A stretch of 56,116 bases of DNA from an uncultured Oscillospiraceae bacterium (GCA_944386965.1 CALXDE010000265.1:1-56116), one strand, 5' to 3'; shown: positions 1 to 8,668, counted from the stretch's first letter. Made by a program: numbers and translations. Notes: generated by a model not told the origin, from the letters alone.

Positions 1-53
1 TAAAAGTCATCAGGAAATCCTTATTTTACGGCATTTCTGACACAGGTATTTTC

Positions 54-121
54 GATATAAAAGGAAAACTTTTTCCCTCTGTTTAGGATATGAGGGAATT
101 GTTTAGGATATAAAAGGAAAG
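54..121. repeat. Short degenerate direct repeats GATATAAAAGGAAA
   Basis: Three imperfect copies of a GATATAAAAGGAAA-like word (about 55-68, 85-99 and 106-121) lie just downstream of the last gene of the first operon. The second copy is the most divergent. Their role is not clear; they could be a protein-binding cluster or chance in AT-rich sequence. Confidence 0.3.
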
Positions 122-135
122 AAACAATCACCTCA

Positions 136-894
136 TTATGCAATAAATTTCCCCAGCTTTCTGTATTTGCGTTTCTGCTTTGAATTTATCTCTTCGAAGA
201 ATTTTTTGTAGTATAGACACTGAAAATGGTTCTTCTGCGCCTTTGGAAGGATTGGATAAACAGAATAATGCAGGAAACATATAGGGAACTCGAATAGATC
301 CCTACACGCGCTCGCCAGCTTATGCGCACTGATAAACGCTCTACCTTCTGAGGTACAGAAAAAATCATACATTGCCTCCGTGCTTGGAAATCTGCCGTCA
401 AGTTCCAGTGCCCTCCTGAGGCAGATCGCTGCGCGATCCTTGCCGCTTTCATCATCTTTGGTGAAAAAGCCCTTTTTAAATCTGGTAATTTCCCCGGAAA
501 GGACACGGTCATAGTAAGCTTCAACAGCCTGGTCCGAATTGTAATGAAATTTCTCCGGGTACATTCTGCAGACAAGGTATTTGATATTTTCCTTCTGATC
601 AACCAATTCAACAGGGAACTTAATCCTCTGGTTTACCAGCCCACTAAGCTTCATTTTCTTGATAACTTCATCATCAAGGTTTTCCCATACCTGCATCGGA
701 CTCCAGCCGAGATAGTATTCCATTGCATATTTAACAATCTTGATTGCACGTTCCTCATCGATTGGGTTATACTCTTTCCGCCCGTTTACCGTTGTCTCAA
801 AAAGTTCCTTCCCACAGGTCTTTTTTCTTCCTAAAAGCACTTGGTCATATAAATATTTTTCATCGTCCATGGCCATTCGGCGTGCCGGCATCAC
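136..894 (-). CDS. Hypothetical protein, 252 aa
   Basis: I do not recognise the family. The product is soluble, rich in charged and aromatic residues, with several predicted helices and a basic C-terminus ending in a Lys/Arg-rich stretch, compatible with nucleic-acid binding but not proof of it. Its start overlaps the stop of the RusA-like gene in an ATGA arrangement, so the two are probably translationally coupled. It is the last gene of the operon that begins with the ParA-like ATPase. A second Met immediately follows the first, and Met-7 or Met-9 could also serve as start. No signal peptide or membrane segment is visible. Confidence 0.75.
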   Translation of the reverse strand: MMPARRMAMDDEKYLYDQVLLGRKKTCGKELFETTVNGRKEYNPIDEERAIKIVKYAMEYYLGWSPMQVWENLDDEVIKKMKLSGLVNQRIKFPVELVDQKENIKYLVCRMYPEKFHYNSDQAVEAYYDRVLSGEITRFKKGFFTKDDESGKDRAAICLRRALELDGRFPSTEAMYDFFCTSEGRAFISAHKLASACRDLFEFPICFLHYSVYPILPKAQKNHFQCLYYKKFFEEINSKQKRKYRKLGKFIA

Positions 895-1382
895 GCCTCC
901 TCTCCTTTCTTTTTCTTCCCGGCCTTTTTAACCTTCCGCGCTGGAAATGTCGGTTCTGTCCTTGTGATTAACACTTCTGTACGTGGATTCTCTTTATCGT
1001 AATATACCCTGCTTCCGTCCGTCCCAACAATGATCCTGCAGTCATCCCCTGTTATCACTCCATAAGCCTGCAGAATATCATGCAGGGCTTCATTTAGGTT
1101 TGTGAGATCTGTGACCCGTAATGCCGCAGTGTAAAATTCTGCCTTTACATTTACTGGGTAGTCAATACCAAGCGGGCGCAGGAATATGCCGCAGTCTTTT
1201 TCATATTGCTTAAACTGCTTGGATGGCGATACAAACGGCACTTTTTTGACACTGCCGTCTGCTTTATTGGTGTATTTGTAAAAAATATCCTGTGAGTTTT
1301 TCTTTGTATATGGAGGAAGCGGAATAACGATGGATACGCTTCCGTCTGATAATACCTTTGTGCCTGCATTCAAGTTAACCAT
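891..1382 (-). CDS. rusA: RusA-family Holliday junction resolvase
   Basis: RusA proteins cut four-way DNA junctions as dimers with a metal-binding cluster of Asp residues and are typical of phages and mobile elements. The product is 163 aa. The family core is visible: an N-terminal beta strand with PLPPYTKKNS (compare PxPxxKxR of RusA), then a 'DLTNLNEALHDIL' segment matching the DxDNxxKxxxD signature, and 'GVITGDDCRI' matching the G-x-I-x-DD element with the catalytic acidic pair. The C-terminus is a Lys-rich tail. The ATG touches its AGGAG, so the TTG at 1373 (nine bases after AGGAG) is an alternative start. It lies in an operon with a ParA-like ATPase, fitting replication or repair of the element. 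Family confidence is good; activity is inferred. Confidence 0.82.
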   Translation of the reverse strand: MVNLNAGTKVLSDGSVSIVIPLPPYTKKNSQDIFYKYTNKADGSVKKVPFVSPSKQFKQYEKDCGIFLRPLGIDYPVNVKAEFYTAALRVTDLTNLNEALHDILQAYGVITGDDCRIIVGTDGSRVYYDKENPRTEVLITRTEPTFPARKVKKAGKKKKGEEA

Positions 1383-1397
1383 CTCCTGCTAAATTTC

Positions 1398-2213
1398 TCA
1401 TTTTTTCAAACAAAATGCTATAGCAAAGACAATAAATAATAGTATTGACTGCCATGTTTGAGATAAAATATAACCGATTCGCTCAAGCGCCACCTGGTTC
1501 GAAATGGCATTAGTGCCAAAAAACGTATCAACTGACATTGCAGTGAATGGTGCTGCTACAGACAGCCACATGAGTGTTTCCTGACGACCAATTTTCTTTC
1601 TTGCAGCTCTGATGAGGGTGATCAATATTAAAATAATGGAAGCTGCAAAAGCCACTGCAAAAATCGGATATGAAAATGATGGAACATCGTGTTTCTCTGT
1701 TCCAAAAAATATAAGCCTCGTTGTAATAAAACAAGTCAACAGTAGAAGAAACATAAATGTGATAGCATTGCATCTTTTGTTATGAAGTTCTTTAGGACTT
1801 AAACTATCAATGTAATGTTCTTCGCTGTATTTAAGTTCTGCTATCTGGTTTTCTGTCTTACGCGGCCAGACAAACCTTATTCCAAATACATTTCTGCTTA
1901 AACAATTTCGATCATGCTCACATATATATCCCCTCCCCAAATTTTTAAGGATAATTGCGAGCAATTCCGATCCTATCAACGCCGCAATGAACGAATACAG
2001 TGCAATCCCTAATCCTTGTGCTATCAGCATTCCGGCAAAAGAAAGATCTTCCCTTGCGGATATGAGCGGCCATCTGAAAAACTCAAGCAGGATCATGATC
2101 ACAGCGATTATGAAAAATCCCCTTACGCCGAACCAGAAGGCTATCCTTTCAGCACAATGGTCTTCGTAATCCGTTGAGTAAAGGTTTTTAAACTTAACTA
2201 TTTTTGGGGCCAT
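1398..2213 (-). CDS. Multi-pass membrane protein of unknown function
   Basis: About six hydrophobic segments are visible: two near residues 30-60, two around 65-95, two around 150-205, and a final pair near the C-terminus. A cytoplasmic-type basic stretch precedes the first segment. The start is the ATG reading MAPKIVKF, because AGGAGGA lies nine bases upstream; an upstream in-frame ATG at 2252 would overlap the previous gene and lacks a ribosome binding site. I do not recognise the family. It is part of the ParA-like operon and may work with the two other small proteins there, one of which is also membrane-anchored. Confidence 0.75.
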   Translation of the reverse strand: MAPKIVKFKNLYSTDYEDHCAERIAFWFGVRGFFIIAVIMILLEFFRWPLISAREDLSFAGMLIAQGLGIALYSFIAALIGSELLAIILKNLGRGYICEHDRNCLSRNVFGIRFVWPRKTENQIAELKYSEEHYIDSLSPKELHNKRCNAITFMFLLLLTCFITTRLIFFGTEKHDVPSFSYPIFAVAFAASIILILITLIRAARKKIGRQETLMWLSVAAPFTAMSVDTFFGTNAISNQVALERIGYILSQTWQSILLFIVFAIAFCLKK

Positions 2214-2241
2214 AGTATTGTGTCCTCCTCTTGCATATTTC

Positions 2242-2628
2242 CTATTTCCCATCTGTCATCCTCAGCTCGTTATTAATCTCCTGTTTAATCGCGAACATCC
2301 TGGAGATTGCATTATATGCCGACTTTGCAATGTCCGCATAGTTTGTAAAAATCTCCTCCCTAGACAAGGCCTCCTCAATAACTTTCTTATCAGCCTTCTC
2401 CTGTTTTAAAGTTCTCTTCCGCAGTTTCGCAGCAAGAGCCATTCCTGTAAAGTAAGAATACCAGGAAGTATAACGCCCAAGCAGTTTTCCTGCAACCGCC
2501 ATATCCTCTACTGTTTCGATCGAGTCCGGTATATGGATTGGAAACTGCTTGACCACTGCCTTTCGGAGTTCTTCCGGCTCCATGGAAAAGATTTCCACCA
2601 TGCTCATATTTTTGAATTTTTGTTCCAT
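2242..2628 (-). CDS. Hypothetical helical protein, about 128 aa
   Basis: A soluble, mostly helical product without recognised motifs. The start MEQKFKNM is preferred because GGAG is placed six bases upstream; an ATG four codons earlier (2640) has no convincing site. The C-terminus overlaps the upstream leader of the following membrane-protein gene, whose ribosome binding site lies within the end of this gene. Operon position suggests a role with the ParA-like ATPase and the membrane proteins; no function is assigned. Confidence 0.7.
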   Translation of the reverse strand: MEQKFKNMSMVEIFSMEPEELRKAVVKQFPIHIPDSIETVEDMAVAGKLLGRYTSWYSYFTGMALAAKLRKRTLKQEKADKKVIEEALSREEIFTNYADIAKSAYNAISRMFAIKQEINNELRMTDGK

Positions 2629-2691
2629 ATTGTTCTCCATTAATACTGCAAGACATGAAATACCATGAAAACATCCTAGTAACCATTCTGC

Positions 2692-2952
2692 TTATACAAT
2701 TCCCAGCATTCCTAAAAAAATATCTCTTGAAATAGGGTTGATTAGCGTAACGATTCCCAGGAATACAAGGATAATATAAATAAAATATCCAATCCCTTTT
2801 AAAATTGAAATCGCATAATCTTTAATGTTTTTTTTACGGACCACTACATCGTCGGCCGCAATTCCGTATTCCTGTTTTAACTCCCGTTGTTCCTGTTCAG
2901 CCTGCTCCAGCCGGCTGATCTTTTCCATCAGGATCGGTTTAAACCTTGCCAT
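2692..2952 (-). CDS. Small membrane-anchored protein with N-terminal coiled coil
   Basis: The first 30 residues are rich in Glu, Gln and Lys (MEKISRLEQAEQEQRELKQE) and look like a short coiled coil. A hydrophobic region of roughly 35 residues follows, with one or two membrane segments ending at the C-terminus. The start MARFKP is chosen because GGAGG lies eight bases upstream; the ATG two codons earlier is too close. It overlaps the end of the ParA-like gene, so the two are translationally coupled. It could tether a complex to the membrane. Function unknown. Confidence 0.7.
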   Translation of the reverse strand: MARFKPILMEKISRLEQAEQEQRELKQEYGIAADDVVVRKKNIKDYAISILKGIGYFIYIILVFLGIVTLINPISRDIFLGMLGIV

Positions 2953-3562
2953 TCGCATTCCCCTCCTGCAGCCTTCGCATCACATGGTTCATTACCGTAT
3001 AAAAGGCCTTCTCGGCATTTCCTGCATAGATAAACGGGTCCGGTGTATATGGAAGGAAGGCAGTTGCCGGCGATAGTTCTTTCATCAATCCCAGCACTTC
3101 CGCTTCATCCTCTTTCCTGGCAAAATTGAATACATAAGCCGCTTGCCTGTAGCTTTTATCCTTCAGGATCTCTTCCGTATAAGGAAGCTCATTTGCCTTA
3201 AGACCTGCCACAATAATAGGCACGCCTTTCTCCTTAAATATGTTGGATGATCTGCTAAAATCCGGCTGTTGCACATTCCCGAAATCACAGACAATATAAT
3301 CATAGGGAGATCCGCCGGCAGTCAGGTATTCCATTCCGGCTTCCGGAAACAGATCGATCCCCTCACAGCTGTATTTTCCCACAGCACTATCTTCTTTCCC
3401 GCTTGCGTACATGCCGATCGCATTTTTAATGTACCTGTTCGGATTCCGCTCCACATAAGCAGCGTTGTAATTGTTTGCTTTTAAAAACCCAATCAGCTGA
3501 AGCGCAAATGTAGTCGTGCCGATGCGCGGCATAACGCCCGCAATATTAATAATCCCTTCCAA
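2939..3562 (-). CDS. ParA/MinD-like P-loop ATPase
   Basis: The N-terminus 'INIAGVMPRIGTTTFALQ' fits the deviant Walker A region of the ParA/MinD/CpaE superfamily, though the canonical KGG is replaced by PRIG, so the signature lysine is absent. A Walker B-like 'YDYIVCDFGN' follows near residue 90. At 207 aa it is shorter than classic ParA. The start is TTG, seven bases after GGAGGG. ATPases of this type position DNA, complexes or secretion machines on membranes or the nucleoid; which applies here is unknown. It is first in a six-gene operon driven by a box promoter at 3603-3659. It may act in partition of the element or in organising the coupled membrane protein. Confidence 0.7.
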   Translation of the reverse strand: MEGIINIAGVMPRIGTTTFALQLIGFLKANNYNAAYVERNPNRYIKNAIGMYASGKEDSAVGKYSCEGIDLFPEAGMEYLTAGGSPYDYIVCDFGNVQQPDFSRSSNIFKEKGVPIIVAGLKANELPYTEEILKDKSYRQAAYVFNFARKEDEAEVLGLMKELSPATAFLPYTPDPFIYAGNAEKAFYTVMNHVMRRLQEGNANGKV

Positions 3563-3602
3563 TTACGATCCCTCCAAATCTCAAAACAAAATATATGGCT
3601 TA

Positions 3603-3659
3603 AGTGTTGCAGAAAATAGCTTAAAATTCCACCAGAAATATTCACGGATAAGCGTTTTT
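3603..3659 (-). promoter_or_regulatory. Box promoter A, upstream of the ParA-like operon
   Basis: Read on the minus strand, AAAACGCTTATCCGTGA (3642-3658) is followed after exactly 33 nt by AACACT (3603-3608), the weakest -10 of the set. The -35 position reads TGGAAT. The TTG of the ATPase is about 40 nt further on. Confidence 0.6.
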
Positions 3660-3699
3660 CTACTTTTTCGGATATCAGGCAGCTGCCGACTTCAGGATA

Positions 3700-5429
3700 A
3701 AGGGCAAGGATCCTCGGTAATTCAATTGCCGAGAGGAATTGCCTCGCCAAATGCATATTGGTATCCATCTGCGTGTTGGATCACCTTTATAACAGACATT
3801 TTTGTTGCAGTTACCAATTTATTATCCAATGTCCGGATATCATGGCTGCCGCTGCTGCGGACCATAACCCTGCCGGTATGTATGCCCTGATATTTCCCAT
3901 TTGGAGTATCCACGCGCACGATATCGCCTGTCTGCACGTTGCCGACACGCTTATGGTGGTTCCTGTATTTTACGGTAATGATGCCGCATTTGTTTACCTG
4001 TCCCAAAAGCCTGTTCCCGTGCCTCATCGCCTTTACAATAAGATACGGCTGATATACATCGCGGTATCCTTTCTCCGGCACGTTTTTCGTGCAGCACAGC
4101 GCGTCCAGATGATGCACTTTCGGGATGTGGAGCTTATTGCGGTTATAAGATGTCCTTCCGCCGGTGCCTACCGTTACCTTTCCACTTGCGGAAAGTTTGG
4201 ATAATTCTTCAAACAGATGCCACCGCAGGGTATTGGACCATGCCGCATAGCGCAGGCCCTGCCCTATCTTCTGGCCTTTGGTCACTATTTCCAGGCATTC
4301 GATTCTGGTTTTATCAAGCTCCTTGGGACGTTTAATAGCTTTTAGTTCCGCAAGCCATTCTTCCGGCGTCCTGTTACCCTTTAATTGGTTACAGGTATGG
4401 CAGACCAATGTCGCGTTCTTCACGCGATCCGAGCCGCCCCGGCCGGCCGGGAACATATGTTCCCATTCCAGCCTGTGATCCCCTGTTTTGTTATTGCAAT
4501 ACTGGCAGGTATGCTGGTATTTTTCCAGCAGGTAGGCCTTCATTTCATACCCGAACAATGTCCCCCGCTGGTATTCCATGCCTTCAATATCCGGGTTTTC
4601 CAGAAGCTGCGTGTCAAACCGCACCAGTTCCATGTCTATCTCGCATGGGCCAAGCAGCCTTTCCAGCCGCTTGACGAAAAAGATGATGTTGTTCGCAATG
4701 CTTTTCTGGGACGGCGGGAGCCATCCTTCCTCACGCAGGGTTTCATAGTCTCCAGGCTTTTTAAATTTACACCGCCGGTAAACCGTTTCCCTGCTCCGGC
4801 GATTCCTGCGTACGGCATTCCGCTTCTTAAGGCTTTTCACAATGTTCCCGGCCCTGTGCTGCAGTTCAAAGTATGCGATCACTCGGTCATCCTCCGTCAC
4901 GGCAATGCCGGTATGGATGGAACCGGGATCGATCTTGATCCTGTAATTGTGCCGGATATCCATAGCCCGGACATCCCTATCCTTTACGATAATGGTAAAA
5001 GGATAATATCTGTACACGCAGGCCCTACCGCTTTCAATGAGCTGCCTGGCCCTTTTTGGCGTACAGTGTCCGAGAGGGCGTTTCCTCTTATCAAGTGTAA
5101 ATACCATAGTAACTGTTCCTTTCAAAATCCCCGTTAGGGGCTTGTAATGCAGGCGTCCCCGAAAACGCCCGCGTCACCTCGCCAGGTTATGGATGCTTTA
5201 AGCCATGCAGCACTGGCTTTACCTCGGCTTGCCTGTTTAACTGCAACATCGCCGCCTCCTGCTGGTGAAGCACATGAGAGCACATTCACATCCGTAACGA
5301 CAGTCCCGATACTCCGGGATAACTATAAGACTGCCGGCTACTCAACCACATTGAACCTCTTTACATGAGTCCCCGGCCCCGAAGACCCGCTTCCTCATGC
5401 TCGGAGATTCAATCTCCGAGTTGGTTGAC
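3700..5429 (-). mobile_element. Complete IscB element (IS200/IS605-type, no transposase)
   Basis: The right end carries a perfect hairpin (ctcggtaattcaattgccgag, 3713-3733) that overlaps the iscB stop. The left end carries a near-identical one (5400-5420) followed by the terminal GGTTGAC (to 5429), matching the GGTTATTGAC ends at 50150-50159 and 43039-43047. Between them are a noncoding omega-RNA region and an intact iscB. No Y1 transposase is present, so the element would move in trans. The left end is fused in frame to recD2. The exact right boundary cannot be fixed without an empty-site homologue. Confidence 0.8.
3722..5107 (-). CDS. iscB: IscB RNA-guided HNH/RuvC endonuclease (intact)
   Basis: IscB is the OMEGA nuclease ancestral to Cas9, guided by an omega-RNA encoded just upstream. 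The 461-aa product has all parts: the N-terminal RRXRR/PLMP-type domain (residues 1-50), RuvC-I with D60 in 'KIDPGSIHTGIAV', an Arg-rich bridge helix (about 93-115), RuvC-II with E160 in 'CEIDMELVRF', an HNH domain with two CxxC pairs (201-204, 236-239) and the EHM/N/N motif (H217 and 'CNQLKGN'), RuvC-III 'HHLDAL' with D335, and a beta-rich C-terminal domain. The start is the ATG nine bases after GAAAGGA; the upstream TTG at 5125 lacks support. All catalytic residues are present, so it is predicted active. It lies directly downstream of recD2 on the same strand. Confidence 0.93.
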   Translation of the reverse strand: MVFTLDKRKRPLGHCTPKRARQLIESGRACVYRYYPFTIIVKDRDVRAMDIRHNYRIKIDPGSIHTGIAVTEDDRVIAYFELQHRAGNIVKSLKKRNAVRRNRRSRETVYRRCKFKKPGDYETLREEGWLPPSQKSIANNIIFFVKRLERLLGPCEIDMELVRFDTQLLENPDIEGMEYQRGTLFGYEMKAYLLEKYQHTCQYCNNKTGDHRLEWEHMFPAGRGGSDRVKNATLVCHTCNQLKGNRTPEEWLAELKAIKRPKELDKTRIECLEIVTKGQKIGQGLRYAAWSNTLRWHLFEELSKLSASGKVTVGTGGRTSYNRNKLHIPKVHHLDALCCTKNVPEKGYRDVYQPYLIVKAMRHGNRLLGQVNKCGIITVKYRNHHKRVGNVQTGDIVRVDTPNGKYQGIHTGRVMVRSSGSHDIRTLDNKLVTATKMSVIKVIQHADGYQYAFGEAIPLGN

Positions 5430-5446
5430 ATTTGTCTCTTTAAGCT
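5108..5446 (-). ncRNA. Omega-RNA of the intact IscB, guide taken from recD2
   Basis: The 300-bp noncoding stretch upstream of iscB is GC-rich and structured: the left-end hairpin (5400-5420), then a stem with matching CATGAG and CTCATG arms (about 5365-5402), then further stems up to the iscB start. In IscB systems the guide is the sequence abutting the left end. Here that is the last codons of recD2, from about 5430 upward on the minus strand (ending CTTAAAGAGACAAAT). Transcription would come from the recD2 promoter. The 5' end is inferred and no transcript boundary can be read directly. Confidence 0.75.
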
Positions 5447-7517
5447 GATACAAAAGCCCGCAATTCCTTCTCATATTTCCTTCTGCATTCAGGAAATTAT
5501 CCAGCATCCCTTTTACTTCCAGAATAACAACTTTCTTTTTTGCTCTTGTAATTGCTGTATAAGCAAGTTCTCTGCTGGCCATGGATACGGATCCGCTTGG
5601 AAGCAAAAGCAGTATCTCATCGCACTCGCTTCCTTGTGATTTGTGGACAGTTAGTGCATAGGAAAGGTCCATGCCATCCAGCTGGGATATGTCCAGGATC
5701 AGTTTTTTTGTTTCAAAAGAAATCGTTGCATACCCGTCCTGTATCTTTTCTAACATTCCTACGTCGCCGTTCATGTAGCCCGCTTCATAATTGTTATTAT
5801 TCATGATAACCCGATCCCATACATGGAAGCACGTCCCGTCCAGCCATATCCCGTAATCTTTAAATCCGAATTTGCCCTGGATCATCCTGTTCACCGCATA
5901 CGTCCCCGCGCCGGTTTTCTTAATCGGGCACAAGATCTGCGGCATTTGACCGACAGGAGTATATTTATCTAGCATAGACAACAGTTCATTGTCATTGGCG
6001 GCCGTCCGGATTATAAAATCTTTTCCCTGTATAACAGGCTCTGCATTAAGAATCCGGTAGGCATTCTCCTTTATCAGGCTTCCTTCTCCCTGGCGGATGA
6101 TCTTCGTCAGCCTGCAGACGTCAAATATCCCGCTTTCAATCAGATCCCGGAATATCTGCCCTGGTGCTACACTCGGAAGCTGGTTATAGTCACCGGAAAG
6201 AAGCAATGCCGTTCCCGGTTTTATCATGCTTGTGAAAATGGAAAACAAAAGTGTGTCCGCCATGCTCATTTCATCGACAATTATCAGGTCGTAATCCAAA
6301 GGGGTCGCATCCGCCATTCCGTCGTACCATTTCAGGTTCATGGCCTTGTGCATGGTTTTTGATTCTGTCCTGCTGATCTCCGACATCCTCGCCGCCGCCC
6401 GTCCGGTCGGGGCGCATAAAAGCACGCGGCCCTTCGGGCTGATCTGATAAAATGCTTCCACGAGCCCTGCTATGGTTGTTGTTTTTCCGGTCCCCGGGCC
6501 GCCTGACAGAATCTTTATCCCGCCGTTTTCCAGCAGCCCGAATACCTGCTTCTGTTCATCCGTGTAAGAGGTGTGCTGCGTTTTTTCAGCGTGTTCGATA
6601 AACGGGGTTACATTGTCTGTGATTTTCTTTGACGAAGCCATAAGCTTCTTTAAATTGGAAGCGATGGTTTCCTCCGCCTGGAAATATCTGTATGTGGAAA
6701 GGTACGTCTGGGACTCTTCAGTGTAAATTTTCAGCCCGTGATGATTAAATACTGTCCATTCGATAATTTTTTCCGGGATTTTGCTGTCATCCACGTTTTT
6801 TATCCCGGAAATTTTAGCCGCAAGCTGCAGGAAGTTTTTAAGCGGCAGCCTGGTATGCCCGCGGCTTTCCATTACATGCAGGGTTTCCGTAATGGTCGCC
6901 ATAACCCGGTTCATATCCCAGGTATCGACACCGGACTTCCTTGCAAGGCTATCACACACGGAGAACCCCGCATCGAATTTCATGGGACCGTATGGGTTTC
7001 TTATGATTTCCTCCTCCGCACGAGCTCCGTATTCTTTCAGGTATGCCAATATCGCCGTGTATGGGATCCCTGCCATGGAAAGCGTCCGGAATGCATTGTT
7101 TTCCCTTATTTCGCGCCGTACCAGCTCCACAGCGGCCTGTGCTTTTTTCTCCCCGATACCGGGAAACTCCATCAGCTTTTCTTTAAACCCTAAGATGCTG
7201 CCATATGCATATACGTCATCGCCGAAGCGGTCAACGATGGCTTTCGCGGTTTTTTCATTGATTCCGATACCCGCCTTTGAAATAATCTCTATGGATTCCG
7301 CCTTGCAGTCGGAGAACGGGCGGGAATACCCGAACCGGAAAAATCCGTTGGCATCCATATCCCCATCAAGAACATACATCTGCATTTCTTTTGGCTCTGC
7401 CATCGGACCGATGGCACGTATGGTTTTATTGTCATCAAAACACTCAAACAGAAATGTGGCAAATCCGTTCTGTTTGTCCCTGTTTTCAATTTTCTTACAC
7501 CGGCCTTTAATCTCCAT
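5409..7517 (-). CDS. recD2: RecD2-like SF1B DNA helicase
   Basis: RecD2 helicases unwind DNA 5' to 3' and act in repair or replication. The 702-aa product has an N-terminal OB-like domain, helix-hairpin-helix repeats (such as 'FPGIGEKKA'), Walker A 'GGPGTGKTTT' (about residue 335), Walker B 'IIVDEMSM' (about 414), and late motifs 'ALTVHKSQGSE' and 'YTAITRAKK'. The start ATG at 7517 is preceded by GGGGAG and follows box promoter B; the longer reading to 7634 covers the promoter. The last six residues (VNQLGD) and the stop codon lie inside the IscB element left end, so the native C-terminus has been replaced by element sequence. Confidence 0.92.
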   Translation of the reverse strand: MEIKGRCKKIENRDKQNGFATFLFECFDDNKTIRAIGPMAEPKEMQMYVLDGDMDANGFFRFGYSRPFSDCKAESIEIISKAGIGINEKTAKAIVDRFGDDVYAYGSILGFKEKLMEFPGIGEKKAQAAVELVRREIRENNAFRTLSMAGIPYTAILAYLKEYGARAEEEIIRNPYGPMKFDAGFSVCDSLARKSGVDTWDMNRVMATITETLHVMESRGHTRLPLKNFLQLAAKISGIKNVDDSKIPEKIIEWTVFNHHGLKIYTEESQTYLSTYRYFQAEETIASNLKKLMASSKKITDNVTPFIEHAEKTQHTSYTDEQKQVFGLLENGGIKILSGGPGTGKTTTIAGLVEAFYQISPKGRVLLCAPTGRAAARMSEISRTESKTMHKAMNLKWYDGMADATPLDYDLIIVDEMSMADTLLFSIFTSMIKPGTALLLSGDYNQLPSVAPGQIFRDLIESGIFDVCRLTKIIRQGEGSLIKENAYRILNAEPVIQGKDFIIRTAANDNELLSMLDKYTPVGQMPQILCPIKKTGAGTYAVNRMIQGKFGFKDYGIWLDGTCFHVWDRVIMNNNNYEAGYMNGDVGMLEKIQDGYATISFETKKLILDISQLDGMDLSYALTVHKSQGSECDEILLLLPSGSVSMASRELAYTAITRAKKKVVILEVKGMLDNFLNAEGNMRRNCGLLYQLKETNVNQLGD

Positions 7518-7552
7518 AAAGCTTTTCTCCCCTTCTGTGTTTTCCTGCATTG

Positions 7553-7608
7553 ATTTTACAGTCCGCACACAAAATATTCCCGTCGGATTTCTCCCGGATA
7601 AGTGTTTT
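7553..7608 (-). promoter_or_regulatory. Box promoter B, upstream of recD2
   Basis: Minus-strand AAAACACTTATCCGGGA (7592-7608) is followed after exactly 33 nt by TAAAAT (7553-7558). The -35 position reads GGGAAT. This places transcription start about 30 nt before the recD2 ATG and argues against the longer open frame. Confidence 0.75.
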
Positions 7609-7618
7609 CCATGAAATT

Positions 7619-7648
7619 GCAAAAGCCGCCGCAAAAAACGGCAGCTTT
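7619..7648 (-). terminator. Rho-independent terminator of the HPr-CW operon
   Basis: On the minus strand AAGCTGCCG and CGGCGGCTT form a stem around a T-rich loop, followed by a short T run. It lies just after the stop of the cell-wall-binding gene and just before box promoter B. Confidence 0.65.
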
Positions 7649-7654
7649 CTGAGC

Positions 7655-8668
7655 CTATTCGAGAATGCCTTCGGCATTCGCTTTCCTTCCGTCCGGCGTT
7701 TTGACATTGACGGCCATTTTCCCGTTTTCATCCATGTAGTAGCTGTTATCCCCCCACTCCACGTAATTGGAAGCTACCATATGCCCGTTCCCGTCGAAGA
7801 AATACCAGGCATTTCCGTCATTCAGCCAATTATTCTGCGGGTACGATCCATCCTGGTTTCTGTACCAGTAATGCCCGTCATCCGTTTTCTGCCATCCCAC
7901 ATTCAGATATGTAATAACCTGGTTCCCCGGCGTCTTTTCCCCATTAGGGAAGGTGACATCTTTTTTCACTTCAAATTCTGCCAGGTTGGAAGCGGCCATT
8001 TCCGGCGTTACAGTGAGCGCCCCGCCGTCTGTCCATCCTTTGGTATCCCCGCTTTTTGATGTCGGCCTTACACGGAAGCTGTAGGTACCTTCCTTTAACA
8101 TGAATGGCCTGAAATCATAGGAGGTTCCGCCGGTTGTTGCATATTTTGTCTTCCCCTTTGGATCCGTGAGCGCTACGCGGTAAGTCAGCGCCCCAAAAGC
8201 GCTTTCCCATTCGCCAAATCCGTCTTCCTTAAATGCCGCCTGGCTTACTTCCTCCACATATTCATCCAAGTCATTCAGTTTGGCCGTGATAATCAGGGTC
8301 TGTCCGTTGTCCTGCCTGGACGCTTTTACAAATTCCGCCCCTGCGCCGGACAGATGGATGCTGGATGATTTTGTAACATTGAAATACCAGCCGTCCTCTG
8401 CCGTCAGCTCTATGATATACGTATCTGTGTCGCCGGAGTATTCTTCATCCCCTCCATAGTATTCATAAGCGCTGGACACGAAACCGGAATATTTATCAGA
8501 ACTGATTTCCGCATCCACGACAGGCATTCCCATATCAAAATCTTCCGCCTCAAATTTCACGCTCACGCTGTTAATTTTCTCGTCCGCAAACGCATGCATC
8601 GGCAGCATGCAGATGGCGGCCGCGGCAACGGATACTCCCAAACATTTACTCAAATCCCTGATCTTCAT
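7655..8668 (-). CDS. Secreted cell-wall-binding repeat protein, 337 aa
   Basis: An N-terminal signal peptide (KIRDLSKCLG, a hydrophobic core, then AFADE) precedes a beta-rich extracellular region of about 210 residues containing a fibronectin-like stretch ('YSFRVRPTSKSGDTKGW'). The C-terminal 80 residues are choline/cell-wall-binding repeats with W/Y-rich units ('GHYWYRNQDGSY', 'NAWYFFDGNGHM', 'NSYYMDENGKM') and the ending TPDG shared with other proteins in the window. Such repeats hold proteins to wall polymers. The ATG at 8668 is eight bases from GGAGGG; a GTG three codons earlier is less likely. It is the last gene of a six-gene operon. The partner is unknown. Confidence 0.85.
   Translation of the reverse strand: MKIRDLSKCLGVSVAAAAICMLPMHAFADEKINSVSVKFEAEDFDMGMPVVDAEISSDKYSGFVSSAYEYYGGDEEYSGDTDTYIIELTAEDGWYFNVTKSSSIHLSGAGAEFVKASRQDNGQTLIITAKLNDLDEYVEEVSQAAFKEDGFGEWESAFGALTYRVALTDPKGKTKYATTGGTSYDFRPFMLKEGTYSFRVRPTSKSGDTKGWTDGGALTVTPEMAASNLAEFEVKKDVTFPNGEKTPGNQVITYLNVGWQKTDDGHYWYRNQDGSYPQNNWLNDGNAWYFFDGNGHMVASNYVEWGDNSYYMDENGKMAVNVKTPDGRKANAEGILE

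Noticed and set aside
4385..5137. 250-aa plus-strand frame opposite iscB
   Set aside because: Antisense shadow; it crosses the omega-RNA junction and encodes no recognisable domain.
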